This document shows, one piece after another, positions 16,055-24,814 of a stretch of 64,000 nucleotides of DNA (its first letter is position 1; the number at the start of each line of letters is the position of its first letter). The DNA lies in NCBI RefSeq assembly GCF_014191375.1, contig NZ_JACHWN010000005.1, positions 1 through 64,000 of the forward strand. Reading direction: 5' to 3'. The position numbers were made by a program, and so were the translations under genes. The notes beneath the pieces are model-generated. The model had not been told where the DNA came from, did not search any database, and saw nothing but the letters and a program-made list of their open reading frames with translations. The stretch is from Mesorhizobium sp. RMAD-H1. Its GTDB lineage: Bacteria; Pseudomonadota; Alphaproteobacteria; Rhizobiales; Rhizobiaceae.

Positions 16055-17514
16055 TGCCTATCTGTGTCATTCTGGTCGGGCGGCTGTCCGATATCGACAA
16101 TGGCGCGACCCCTCACAAGGTCATGACCAACCGCGACTATCTCTCTCATCCCGCGCTTTTCAGCGGACAGCGGCCGCGCATCATCAACCTGTCGCGCTCC
16201 TACGCCTATCAGAGCCGCGGCTATTATGCCTCGCTTCTCGCCGAGGCGCGCGGCCATCGCGTCATTCCCTCGGTCGAGACCATGATCGATCTTTCGGAGC
16301 GGCGGCTCTATGAAAACGCCATCCCCGAACTGGAGGATACGTTGAACAAGGCGCTGGGAGGCCATCCGGAGGAGGCGCCCACCACAATTCGCATCTATTT
16401 CGGCTATGCCCCCGGCCATCACCTGGAGCGCTTTGCCCGTCTTCTCTTCGACTGGTTCCGGGCGCCCGCCCTCGAAGTCTCGGTGAAACCGGGCGAATGG
16501 GCACGTATCCAGAAAATTGCCTTCGCCAATCTGGCCAAGCTCGACGAGGAGGAGAAGGCGCATTTCAATCAGGCGCTCGAGCGCTACACGCAGCGCGAAT
16601 GGCGCGCCGCCAAGCAGAAGACGCCGGCGCGCTACTCGTTCGCCACCCTATGCGATCCGCATGAGACGATGCCGCCCTCCACCGTCTCGTCGCTCAAGCA
16701 CTGGGCCCGCATCGCCAGCCGCCTCGGCGTGGACGTCGAGCCGATCGGCAAGAAGGATCTGCCGCGCCTTGCCAATTACGATGCGCTGTTCATCCGGGAG
16801 ACGACCTCAATCTCCAACCATACCTATCGCTTCGCCCGCCGCGCCCAGCAGGAGGGAATGCCGGTCATCGACGATCCGGTCTCGATGATCCGCTGCACCA
16901 ACAAGGTCTATCTGAACGAGCTGATGCAGGCCAATGGCGTTCCCGTGCCGCCGACGGTGATGATCGCCGGCGACGAGGATCTGACGCGCGCCGCCGATCT
17001 GCTCGGCTTTCCCATGGTCATCAAGATACCGGATTCCTCCTTCTCGCGCGGGGTCAAGAAAGTCGGCTCCTGCGAGGAGCTGAAGGCACTCGCCACCGAA
17101 TGGCTCGCCGACAGCGACCTGCTGATTGCGCAGAAATACATGCCCACCAAATTCGACTGGCGTGTCGGCGTGCTCGGCGGCAAACCGCTTTTCGCCTGCC
17201 AGTATCTGATGGCGAAGCACCATTGGCAGATCGTCAATCACGATACCGGCGGCAAGCCGCTCGAAGGCGGCTTCCGGTCCTTCACGCTGGCGGACGCACC
17301 GCCGCCCGTCGTCGAGACGGGGCTCAGGGCGGCCCGCTGCATCGGCAACGGGCTCTACGGCGTCGATCTCAAGGAAACCGAGGATGGCGTCGTCGTCATC
17401 GAGGTGAACGACAATCCCAATCTCGAGCATGGTATAGAGGATGCGGCGGAGAAGGACGAAGTCTGGCTGAACCTGACGCGCTGGTTCATCGAGCGGCTGG
17501 AACGCACGAAATAG
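16054..17514 (+). CDS. RLAN-domain RimK-type ATP-grasp ligase
   Basis: 486 residues from the ATG at 16054; GGAG and AAAGGA lie 10-20 nt upstream inside the preceding gene. The N-terminal domain, with NLSRSYAYQSRGYYASLLAE, matches the RLAN domain found almost only ahead of RimK-like ATP-grasps. The C-terminal ATP-grasp (~290-470) shows nucleotide-binding MVIKIPDSSFSRG, LIAQKYMPTKFDWRVGV and Mg-binding VIEVNDNPN at 448-456. It should ligate an amino acid or peptide carboxylate to an amine through an acylphosphate. The acceptor is unknown. It is translationally coupled to the GNAT-C39 gene and convergent with the RlpA-like gene (2-nt gap). Confidence 0.9.
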   Translation: MPICVILVGRLSDIDNGATPHKVMTNRDYLSHPALFSGQRPRIINLSRSYAYQSRGYYASLLAEARGHRVIPSVETMIDLSERRLYENAIPELEDTLNKALGGHPEEAPTTIRIYFGYAPGHHLERFARLLFDWFRAPALEVSVKPGEWARIQKIAFANLAKLDEEEKAHFNQALERYTQREWRAAKQKTPARYSFATLCDPHETMPPSTVSSLKHWARIASRLGVDVEPIGKKDLPRLANYDALFIRETTSISNHTYRFARRAQQEGMPVIDDPVSMIRCTNKVYLNELMQANGVPVPPTVMIAGDEDLTRAADLLGFPMVIKIPDSSFSRGVKKVGSCEELKALATEWLADSDLLIAQKYMPTKFDWRVGVLGGKPLFACQYLMAKHHWQIVNHDTGGKPLEGGFRSFTLADAPPPVVETGLRAARCIGNGLYGVDLKETEDGVVVIEVNDNPNLEHGIEDAAEKDEVWLNLTRWFIERLERTK

Positions 17515-17516
17515 CG

Positions 17517-17873
17517 CTATCTCAGCCGGTCAAAGCACACCTTCGCATGTCCGGCGCTGATAAAGCCGAGACGCTGCGCCGCGCCCTTTGAGAGGTCGAG
17601 GATGCGTCCCTTGATGAAGGGCCCGCGATCATTGATGCGCACGACGAGCGACTTGCCATTTTTCTGATTGGTCACCCGCACCTTGCTGCCGAGAGGCAGG
17701 GTGCGGTGCGCCGCCGTCATCGCGGCGGGGTTCATCCGCTCGCCCGAGGCCGTGCGCGAGGTGAGTGCATACCAGGAAGCCCGCCCGCATTGCGCCGAAG
17801 CCCCGATGGCGGTTGCAGAAAGAATGCCGGCTGTCATCGCAGCCAGAAAAGCCATACGTATTTTGAAGCTCAT
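17517..17873 (-). CDS. RlpA-like double-psi beta-barrel protein
   Basis: 118 residues from the ATG at 17873. A Sec signal peptide ([21 protein letters not shown]) is followed by one RlpA/DPBB domain: [57 protein letters not shown]. The Asp in the NDRGPF motif is the catalytic-type residue of RlpA lytic transglycosylases, which cut denuded peptidoglycan. There is no lipobox and no SPOR domain, so this is a short soluble periplasmic version rather than canonical septal RlpA. Confidence 0.87.
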   Translation of the reverse strand: MSFKIRMAFLAAMTAGILSATAIGASAQCGRASWYALTSRTASGERMNPAAMTAAHRTLPLGSKVRVTNQKNGKSLVVRINDRGPFIKGRILDLSKGAAQRLGFISAGHAKVCFDRLR

Positions 17874-18308
17874 ACCGTCTTCGCTTGCTGTTTCGAAATG
17901 CTTCCGGAAGTTGGACCCCGTTGGAAGCAAAGATTTGCTGCAGTGGAAATGTGGCGAGAAATGGTTTCACGCGGCATTACATTGTGATTCAACAATGTGA
18001 TGACGGAGGAAAATTATCCCACAAAGAGGCTTTACGAAAATAATTCTGAATTTCTATTCAGATATACTACTTCACCAATACATGTCCTTGGCATTCTATT
18101 TCTTGAGAGGGATGATTGGACGGAATGCCCTTGGAGAAACCGGAGGGCAACGATACTTGGATTCCAAATAGATTCCGTCCTGTCCGGCGCCCTTAGCGGC
18201 CCAGCCACGAGATGTTTATTTGAACGGCAAGTTCTTCTCTGAAATTCTTCGGCAGGCCGAAATCCGGCAATTTTTCCGCCCCAACCCCGAAATTTCCCTC
18301 TATAGAGC
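17874..18308. other. A/T-rich intergenic region without a convincing gene
   Basis: 435 bp between the RlpA-like gene and the DUF454 gene. Base composition is clearly lower in G+C than the flanks, especially 17990-18080. An 81-codon open frame at 17997-18242 has no recognisable features. It may hold divergent promoters; no RNA gene or strong hairpin was found. Confidence 0.6.
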
Positions 18309-18767
18309 ATGGACGAGACAGTGCGCAGGGAGCATGCACCCGGAATGAAGCCGGATACCGGCAAGGACGAAACGGAGCAGGAGGCGGCGGTGCGCCGGCC
18401 GGTGACCGGCACGCTGCGCTGGGCCTATCTTGCCCTGGGTTTCCTGATGCTGCTGCTCGGTGTGATAGGAGCATTCCTGCCCGTCATGCCGACGACCGTC
18501 TTCATCATCCTTGCTGCATGGTTCTTCGGCAGGTCCTCGCCCAGGATCGAGGCCTGGCTGCTCGGCCATCCCACCTTTGGCCCGGCGCTGCTCAACTGGC
18601 GCGACAGGGGCGCCATTCCTCCGCGGGCCAAGATGGCGGCCTCGGCGGGCATGGTCGCCGGCTATGCGCTGTTCTGGTGGAGCGCCCGTCCGGGCTGGCC
18701 GCTTGCGGCAGGCGTGGCGCTGTTCATGCTGGGCTGCGCCGCTTTCGTCCTGTCGCGTCCGGATTGA
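18309..18767 (+). CDS. DUF454 (YbaN-like) inner membrane protein
   Basis: 152 residues. After a charged ~35-residue N-terminus come TM segments and the DUF454 signature: LALGFLMLLLGVIGAFLPVMP, PTTVFIILAAWFFGRSSPR, HPTFGPALLNW and RGAIPPRAKM, then two more TM helices. Function is not known for the family. The ATG at 18309 lacks a clear RBS; an alternative ATG at 18345 has GGGAG about 12 nt upstream. Convergent with the nitrilase gene, 12 nt away. Confidence 0.83.
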   Translation: MDETVRREHAPGMKPDTGKDETEQEAAVRRPVTGTLRWAYLALGFLMLLLGVIGAFLPVMPTTVFIILAAWFFGRSSPRIEAWLLGHPTFGPALLNWRDRGAIPPRAKMAASAGMVAGYALFWWSARPGWPLAAGVALFMLGCAAFVLSRPD

Positions 18768-18779
18768 AAACTGCGCCTG

Positions 18780-19550
18780 TCAGCCGAGATCGCGCAGATA
18801 GCTGTATTCGGCGATTGCCGCTTCGCGCGCCGCCAGATCGATATCGGCGAAGCGGAGTTGTTCCTCCGCATCGCCGATTTCCACCAGCAGGCTGCCATCG
18901 GGTGCTGCGAGCCGCGACAGGCCGGCGAAGGTGAAGTTCTCATCTTTTCCCACATGGTTCACATAGGCCACGAAAAGCTGGTTCTCGAAGGCGCGGACCT
19001 GGATCATCTTGTGAGCGATGAATGTCCCGGACGGCCCCGCCGGCAGGGCGGTCGGCACGATCACCAGATCCGCCCCGGCGAGCGCCAGCCGCCGGACATT
19101 CTCTGGGAATTCCACGTCGTAGCAGATCAGCAGGCTGATCTTCAGCCCGCCATGCTGGAACAGGCAGGTCGCGGGCGGGGCGGGCTTGAACAGCGCGCGC
19201 TCGTAATCGCCGAAGAGATGCGACTTGCGGTAGATCGCGCGTTCGCCTTTGCCGTCCACATAGGCGGCGCTGTTGTAGACCGCCGCGCCGTCGCGTTCGG
19301 CAAAGCCCGAGACGATGGCGATGCCATGCGCCGCCGCGATCGCTTCGAGCTTTGCGAGTTGCGCGCCGTCGGCAGGTTCGGCGAGTGTGTGAATGATATC
19401 GCCTGCGCCATAGCCCGTCAGCGCCAGTTCCGGGGCGACGAGCAGGCTTGCGCCGTTATCGGCCGCCCTCTGCGCCGCCTCGGCGATGCTTCCCAGATTG
19501 GCCCCGACATCGCCGCTTGCCGCCTGCATCTGGAAGAGAGCGATACGCAT
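18780..19550 (-). CDS. Carbon-nitrogen hydrolase (nitrilase superfamily amidase)
   Basis: 256 residues. The catalytic Glu is in LLVAPELALTGYG, Lys in IYRKSHLFGDYE and Cys in LLICYDVEFPE, the complete nitrilase triad. Substrate class is probably an amide or N-carbamoyl compound; N-carbamoylputrescine amidases and omega-amidases belong here. The ATG at 19550 (GAGG 7 nt upstream) overlaps the permease stop as TGATG; the preceding codon is a GTG. It is the last gene of an operon with a ureohydrolase and a polyamine-type ABC transporter, suggesting it handles a guanidine- or polyamine-derived amide. Confidence 0.85.
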   Translation of the reverse strand: MRIALFQMQAASGDVGANLGSIAEAAQRAADNGASLLVAPELALTGYGAGDIIHTLAEPADGAQLAKLEAIAAAHGIAIVSGFAERDGAAVYNSAAYVDGKGERAIYRKSHLFGDYERALFKPAPPATCLFQHGGLKISLLICYDVEFPENVRRLALAGADLVIVPTALPAGPSGTFIAHKMIQVRAFENQLFVAYVNHVGKDENFTFAGLSRLAAPDGSLLVEIGDAEEQLRFADIDLAAREAAIAEYSYLRDLG

Positions 19551-20350
19551 CACTTGTCCTCGGATGAAAGGGCGCCTAATAGCTTCGGCAGGTCACCAAA
19601 CCAGGCAACGAGGCCGAAGATCGCGGCGGAGACGGCAACGAACAGCACCGTCACCGATGCCATGGTCGGCGTATAGCCGTAGCGCAGCGCGTTGAAGATC
19701 TTGATCGGCAGGGTTTCGAGCGTGAAGCCCACCGTCATATAGGCGACGATATATTCGTTGAGCGACAGCACGAAGGCGAAGGCATAGCCCGAGACGATAT
19801 AGGGCAGGATCAGCGGCACGATGACGGTGAGAAACACCGTGCGGTCGTCGGCGCCCATGGTCGAGGCCGCTTCCACCAGCGAACGATCGATGGAAGAGAA
19901 GCCGAGTGAGAGCGTGACGAGCGGCAGCGTGACGAAGAAGATCGCGTGGCTGATCACGGCCGTCCATGGCTGGCCATAGAAACCGGTCGTCGCCCAGAAG
20001 GTGAGAAGCCCCAGCGCGGTGATGACCGGCGGCAGGGTGAAGGGCGCGATGCCCAGCACCTGGAAGATATTGGTCCAGGGCGCGATGCGCCGCCAGGAAA
20101 ACCAGGCGAGCGGCAGCGCGATGGCGACGGCGAGCGCCGCGGAAAGCGCCGCCAGCGTCACCGAAGCGAGAAGCGCGTTGCGCCATTCAGGATTGGTGAA
20201 GATCTCGCCATACCAGGAGAGGGAAAAGCCCTTCGGCGGAAAGGTGAGGCTCTGGCGCTCGTTGACCGAAACCCCGGCGACGACGACCAGCGGTGCGGCG
20301 AGAAAGATGGCGATGAGCGTGAAATAGAGCCGCTGCAGCATCCGGTTCAT
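19550..20350 (-). CDS. Polyamine-type ABC transporter permease (PotC-like)
   Basis: 266 residues, six TM helices. The BPD_transp loop is seen in EAASTMGADDRTVFLTVIVPLILPY. Size and order (second permease, after a 284-residue one) match PotC of spermidine/putrescine importers. It overlaps the preceding permease gene by 4 nt. Substrate inferred only from family and operon. Confidence 0.88.
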   Translation of the reverse strand: MNRMLQRLYFTLIAIFLAAPLVVVAGVSVNERQSLTFPPKGFSLSWYGEIFTNPEWRNALLASVTLAALSAALAVAIALPLAWFSWRRIAPWTNIFQVLGIAPFTLPPVITALGLLTFWATTGFYGQPWTAVISHAIFFVTLPLVTLSLGFSSIDRSLVEAASTMGADDRTVFLTVIVPLILPYIVSGYAFAFVLSLNEYIVAYMTVGFTLETLPIKIFNALRYGYTPTMASVTVLFVAVSAAIFGLVAWFGDLPKLLGALSSEDK

Positions 20351-21201
20351 GCGGCTTCTCCCTTGCGCCCGAGAAGGAGTGTCAGCGCGACCAGCGCCAG
20401 CGTGACGAGGACGAGGAACACCGCCATCGCCGCCGCGAAGGGCATGTTCGACTGATAGATCGCCTGGTCGGTGATCAGCACGGACAGCGTCCAGTGCTGC
20501 GGCCGCCCGAGGATCTGCGGCAGGAGATAGGAGCCGAGCGCGAAGATGAAGACCATGATGAGCGTTGCGACGATGGTGTTGCGCAGGGCCGGGATCACGA
20601 CGTTGAAGAAGGCGCGCAGCGGCGAGGAGCCGAGCGTGCGCGCCGCTTCCGTCAGGGTCGGGTCGAGCCGCACCAGGGCGGGAAAGAGCACCAGCACCGT
20701 ATAGGGAAAGGCCTGGTAGACCATCCCGGTCAGGACCGCGCCGAAGCCGGGATAGAGCGCCTGCGGGCTATCCATGAGGCCCATCGCCACCAGGAGATTG
20801 GTGATGCCGGCCGTGCGCGAGAAGAGCGTCGACCAGGCGAAGCCGATGATGACCTCGGAAAGCGACAGCACGGAGAGCAGCCCCACCAGCCAGAGCACCT
20901 GCGCGCGCCGGCTCATCCGGGCCAGAAGATAGGTGAAGGGCAGGGCAAGCACCACACATGTGACGGCGACCGCGATGGCGAGCATCAGCGAGAAGCCCAG
21001 CACATTGCCGAAGAAGGCACTCAGAAACCGCTCGTAATTGCTCCAGACGAAGGCCGGCGTATAGAAGCCGCCCTGCTGGCGCTGGAAGAAGCTGACGGCG
21101 ATCATCGTGCCGAAGGGCACGACGAAGAAGACGGTCAGCATGGCGGCCGGGAAGAAGAGCGGCCCGTAATCGGCCCATGTCCGCGCCGGCTCGCGTTTCA
21201 T
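20347..21201 (-). CDS. Polyamine-type ABC transporter permease (PotB-like)
   Basis: 284 residues with a short cytoplasmic N-terminus and six TM helices. The EAA loop reads EAARTLGSSPLRAFFNVVIPAL. It forms the membrane channel with the downstream PotC-like permease. It overlaps the ATPase gene by 4 nt (ATGA), a tightly coupled arrangement. Confidence 0.88.
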   Translation of the reverse strand: MKREPARTWADYGPLFFPAAMLTVFFVVPFGTMIAVSFFQRQQGGFYTPAFVWSNYERFLSAFFGNVLGFSLMLAIAVAVTCVVLALPFTYLLARMSRRAQVLWLVGLLSVLSLSEVIIGFAWSTLFSRTAGITNLLVAMGLMDSPQALYPGFGAVLTGMVYQAFPYTVLVLFPALVRLDPTLTEAARTLGSSPLRAFFNVVIPALRNTIVATLIMVFIFALGSYLLPQILGRPQHWTLSVLITDQAIYQSNMPFAAAMAVFLVLVTLALVALTLLLGRKGEAA

Positions 21202-22235
21202 TGCTTCAGCACCACGCAGGCTTCGGACGGAAGCACCACGCCCACCTTCTGGCCGACGGCAACCTGAGGGCGGGCCCGCGGCGTGGAAACCGCGACGACG
21301 GACTGGCCCGAGACGTCGATAAAGGTCTCGATCGTGCCGCCGAGATCGCGGACGAAAGTGACGGTGCCGTCGATCGTATCGCCGCCCGGCGCGGTCAGAT
21401 GCACATCCTCCGGCCGGATCGATACGGAGGCCCTGGCAAGGCCGGAGGGAAGCTTGAGCCCCGCCACCGGCTTTCCGCGAAAAGCGGCGCGGCCGGCGCT
21501 GTCTGCGGAAATCTCGAGAAGGTTGGTCGAGCCTATAAAATCGGCGACGAAGGTGTCGGCCGGGTTGCGGTAGATCTCGACGGGCGATGCCGCCTGGCGG
21601 ATCTCGCCGCCATTCATCACCACCACGGTGTCGGCCATGGTCATGGCCTCGCGCTGATCATGGGTGACGACGATGGTAGTGATGCCGAGCCGCTGCTGCA
21701 GCTGGCGCAATTCCACCTGCATGGCTTCGCGCAGCTTGGCATCGAGCGCCGAGAGCGGCTCGTCGAGCAGGAAGAGACTTGGCGAAAGCGCCAGCGCGCG
21801 GGCGATGGCGACACGCTGGCGCTGGCCGCCGGAGAGCTTTGAAACCGGGCGGTCGCCATAGCCCGGCAGGTGGATCATCTGCAGCAGCTCGTCGACGCGC
21901 CGTTTCTGCTCTTCCTTCGCCACGCCGCGGATGCGCAGGGGATAGGCGATGTTCTCCCCGACATTGAGATGCGGGAAGAGCGCCAGCGACTGGAACACCA
22001 TGCCGAGATTGCGCTTGTGGGTGGGAATGGGCGTGATATCCGTGCCGTCGAGCAGAATGGCGCCTTCGCTCGGCTCGTCGAGCCCCGCGATCATGCGCAG
22101 GAGCGTCGTCTTCCCGCATCCCGAGGGCCCGAGCATGCAGACGAATGTGCCGTGCGGCACGCTGAGATCGACATGGCTGACGGCGGTGAAATCTCCGAAC
22201 CGCTTGGATATGTCTTTCAGAACCAGTCCGGACAT
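21198..22235 (-). CDS. Polyamine-type ABC transporter ATP-binding protein (PotA-like)
   Basis: 345 residues. Walker A GPSGCGKTT, Q-loop MVFQSLALFPHLNV, signature LSGGQRQR, Walker B LFLLDEPLSALD and switch His VVTHDQ are all intact. The C-terminal ~110 residues form a TOBE regulatory domain (SIRPEDVHL) usual in PotA/FbpC-type ATPases. It powers the two permeases downstream. An 86-nt gap with a strong hairpin separates it from the binding-protein gene. Confidence 0.9.
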   Translation of the reverse strand: MSGLVLKDISKRFGDFTAVSHVDLSVPHGTFVCMLGPSGCGKTTLLRMIAGLDEPSEGAILLDGTDITPIPTHKRNLGMVFQSLALFPHLNVGENIAYPLRIRGVAKEEQKRRVDELLQMIHLPGYGDRPVSKLSGGQRQRVAIARALALSPSLFLLDEPLSALDAKLREAMQVELRQLQQRLGITTIVVTHDQREAMTMADTVVVMNGGEIRQAASPVEIYRNPADTFVADFIGSTNLLEISADSAGRAAFRGKPVAGLKLPSGLARASVSIRPEDVHLTAPGGDTIDGTVTFVRDLGGTIETFIDVSGQSVVAVSTPRARPQVAVGQKVGVVLPSEACVVLKQ

Positions 22236-22285
22236 CCGTCTCTCTTGTTCATGGTTTTGCGGTTTTCAAGCCCCGTCTTTTGCAG

Positions 22286-22313
22286 CCCTCTCCGGCCGGC
22301 AGGCCGGAGAGGG
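22286..22313 (-). promoter_or_regulatory. Intercistronic stem-loop after the binding-protein gene
   Basis: A perfect 12-bp G+C-rich stem, CCCTCTCCGGCC with GGCCGGAGAGGG, and a GGCA tetraloop, 9 nt past the stop of the substrate-binding protein gene and before the ATPase gene. There is no T-tract, so it is probably a mRNA-stabilising or attenuating element. Confidence 0.72.
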
Positions 22314-22321
22314 GTATTCAC

Positions 22322-23407
22322 CTATCCGACAATCAGTTCCGTCCACTTCTGGTTCAGCCAGTCCGATTTGGTCTGGTAGAGATCGTAGCGCGGGATGATC
22401 GGCTCGATATCGGAGGAAACGGCCGCGAACTCCTTGTCGGTGAGATCGAGCAGATCACGCTTCACGGTCGGCGCGGTGCCGACCTTGCGCGACAAGGTCG
22501 CCTGGATCGCCGGCTGGCACATATAGTTGATGAAGATATGCGCCTCTTCGCTCTTCTTCGAAGCGCGCGACAGCGCCCAGCAGCCGGAATCCTGGATGCC
22601 GCCTTCCTTCGGGAAGGTGGAGCGCACAGGATTGCCGTCGGCGGCCGCGAGCCCCGTCACGTCGTGATAATATTGCCCCATCGGGATTTCGCCGGATTTC
22701 AGCGCCTGCTCGAACTGCGCCTCGTCGCGATACCAGAGCCGCACATTCGGCTTGACCTCGGCCAGCTTGTCGAAGGCCTTGAGCAGGCCGTCCTCGGTGC
22801 TCAGCATATCAGTGCCGCCGAAGAAGGTCTTGGCGGTCACTTCCAGCAGGAAGGAGTTGGAGACGAGGGCGAGGAGACCGAGCTTGTCCTCATTCGCCTT
22901 GTCCCAGAAGGCCGCCCAGGAATCCGGCGCTTCCTTGTAAACATCCGTATTGGTGACGAGAGTGATGTACCAGGCCACGGCGCCGATGCCGGCGATGCGC
23001 CCGTCCGGATATTTATTGACGAAACGGTCGAGAAGGTTCGGGGCATTGGGTATCCTGCCCTGATCGAGCGGCGTCCAGAGCTCCGTCGCCTGCCCCTTGA
23101 GCATGGCGACCTGCGACATCATCGAGACATCCGCCGGCGCCTGCCCGGCGCGCGCGGCCTGCTCGAGCTGCACCAGCCATGCCTCGCCCGTGGGTTCCGC
23201 GACCGATTCCACCGCGATGCCCGTCGCCTTGGTGAAATCGGGAAAGATGTTCTTGTCGAAGGAATCCTTGAAGTAGCCGCCATAGACGCCGATTTTCAGC
23301 GACTTGTCCTGCGCGCGCAGCACGGACGGCATGGCGAGCATCGCAGCGCCCGCGACGCCGACACCAAGAACGGTGCGCCGGCTCACCTTCTTCCTATTCA
23401 CGTCCAT
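22322..23407 (-). CDS. Polyamine-type periplasmic substrate-binding protein
   Basis: 361 residues. The N-terminus has a twin-arginine motif (SRRTVLGVG) and hydrophobic segment ending PSVLRA, so Tat export is likely. The mature protein is a PotD/PotF-like binding protein (LKIGVYGGYFKDSF, FTKATGIAVE, CWALSRASKKSEEAHIFINYM). It captures the substrate for the ABC system. It lies 67 nt after the ureohydrolase gene, which suggests that the imported compound is a guanidino compound or polyamine. Confidence 0.88.
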   Translation of the reverse strand: MDVNRKKVSRRTVLGVGVAGAAMLAMPSVLRAQDKSLKIGVYGGYFKDSFDKNIFPDFTKATGIAVESVAEPTGEAWLVQLEQAARAGQAPADVSMMSQVAMLKGQATELWTPLDQGRIPNAPNLLDRFVNKYPDGRIAGIGAVAWYITLVTNTDVYKEAPDSWAAFWDKANEDKLGLLALVSNSFLLEVTAKTFFGGTDMLSTEDGLLKAFDKLAEVKPNVRLWYRDEAQFEQALKSGEIPMGQYYHDVTGLAAADGNPVRSTFPKEGGIQDSGCWALSRASKKSEEAHIFINYMCQPAIQATLSRKVGTAPTVKRDLLDLTDKEFAAVSSDIEPIIPRYDLYQTKSDWLNQKWTELIVG

Positions 23408-23474
23408 TTCTCTTCTCCTTTGTACCGGCTCGGGCCGGCTGTTCCCATCTGCTTGTCATTATATCAGCGAAATA

Positions 23475-24536
23475 TCAGTCGCGCCCGCCCGTGATGAAGG
23501 GGCTGAACACCATCAGGCTCAGGATTTCGAACAACACCTGCGCGCCCGCATGGGCCGTATTCGCCGTCGCGTCATATTGCGGCGCCACCTCGACGACATC
23601 GCCGCCCACCAGATTGATGCCCTTGAGGCCGCGGATCAGTTCCAGCACCTCGCGCGTCGTCAGCCCACCTACCTCCGGCGTGCCCGTGCCGGGGGCAAAG
23701 CTTGGATCCAGGCTGTCGATATCGAAGGAGAGGTAAGTCGGCCCGTCGCCGACAATCGCCCGCGCCTTCTCGATGATCGCGGGGATGCCGAGCCCCGTCA
23801 CTTCTTCGGCATGGATGACGGTCATGCCCGCCTCATAGGAGAACTCCCAGAGATATTCGGCCGAGCCGCGAATGCCGATCTGGATGGTGCGCGTCGGGTC
23901 AAGCACGCCGTCGAGCACGGCATTGCGGAACGGGCCGCCATGATGGAACTTGGTCTGGTCGAAGGCGCCGCCCGTGTCGCAATGGGCATCGATATGGATC
24001 ATGCCGACGGGCCGCTCCCTGCCGATGGCCTTCAGGATCGGATGGGTGATCGAGTGGTCGCCGCCGACGACAAGTGGCACCACGCCGGCGGCCACGATCT
24101 GGCCGATCCGCTTTTCGATATCCGCATGGCTCTGCTCCAGCCGGTAGCGGCTGGCGAAAGGCACATCGCCGATGTCTGCCACCCGCAGGTCAAAGACCGG
24201 CGCCGTGCCGAGCACGTGATTGTAGGGGCCGATGCGCTCGATGGTGCGCAGCGCCCGCGGGCCGAAGCGCGAGCCGGGGCGGTTGGTGACGCCCAGGTCC
24301 ATCGGCACGCCCGTTATCGCCACCTGCAGATTGCCGAAATCGGGTTCGTTAGCGTCGACCGGCATATAGGGTGCGGAAAGGAAGGTGGGCACGCCGGCAT
24401 AAGGGGCGAGCCGCGTGCCGCTTTTCGAAAATATCTTGTCAGCGACCTTGCGGAATTCCGGATCGAAAAGTTCGCCGCCGTGGCTCTCGCCATATTTCGC
24501 GCGCAGCGCTTCGAGCTTCTTTGCGTCCCAATCCAT
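23475..24536 (-). CDS. Ureohydrolase, agmatinase/guanidino-acid hydrolase type
   Basis: 353 residues, arginase/agmatinase family. Mn-binding motifs: GGDHSITHPI, MIHIDAHCDTG and SFDIDSLDPSFAPGTGTPE. An N-terminal extension of ~70 residues (ELFDPEFRKVADKIFSK) is seen in agmatinase and guanidinobutyrase/guanidinopropionase subgroups but not in arginases. It hydrolyses a guanidino group to an amine plus urea. The exact substrate (agmatine, 4-guanidinobutyrate or other) cannot be read from sequence. First gene of the operon, divergent from lysR. Confidence 0.85.
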   Translation of the reverse strand: MDWDAKKLEALRAKYGESHGGELFDPEFRKVADKIFSKSGTRLAPYAGVPTFLSAPYMPVDANEPDFGNLQVAITGVPMDLGVTNRPGSRFGPRALRTIERIGPYNHVLGTAPVFDLRVADIGDVPFASRYRLEQSHADIEKRIGQIVAAGVVPLVVGGDHSITHPILKAIGRERPVGMIHIDAHCDTGGAFDQTKFHHGGPFRNAVLDGVLDPTRTIQIGIRGSAEYLWEFSYEAGMTVIHAEEVTGLGIPAIIEKARAIVGDGPTYLSFDIDSLDPSFAPGTGTPEVGGLTTREVLELIRGLKGINLVGGDVVEVAPQYDATANTAHAGAQVLFEILSLMVFSPFITGGRD

Positions 24537-24555
24537 CTTCGGTCGTCCTCGTCAT

Positions 24556-24607
24556 CAGAGCACGATCCCGAAAACTTGCCGATTTTTCGGATAGATCGTG
24601 CGGCTAG
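24556..24607. repeat. Dispersed palindromic repeat
   Basis: Same family as 3981-4033 and 4811-4850, in reverse orientation: AGAGCACGATCCCGAAAAC ... TCGGATAGATCGTGCGGC. It lies just upstream of the ureohydrolase start in the ureohydrolase-lysR gap (24537-24814). Confidence 0.75.
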
Positions 24608-24814
24608 AACAAAATGTCCGACGCAGGCGAAAATCAGGAAAAGCTTAGAAACAGCCGCGCAGCTTCAGCGCACGAGCGAATTTTCATTCTGTTCCCCTGG
24701 GCTTTCAGCCTCGTCTTTGGCCCATTATCGATACAAATGACTTTGAAATGCAATTGATATTGTTATAGGATTTTATGTGAAATTTTCTCACATGGCGCCG
24801 GACCCGTTCTCCTC

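Noticed and set aside
17997-18242. 81-codon open frame in the A/T-rich gap
   Set aside because: No RBS, no recognisable features, atypical composition; probably chance.
24537-24814. Guanidine or polyamine riboswitch before the ureohydrolase operon
   Set aside because: Only the dispersed palindromic repeat is visible; no known aptamer consensus could be recognised.
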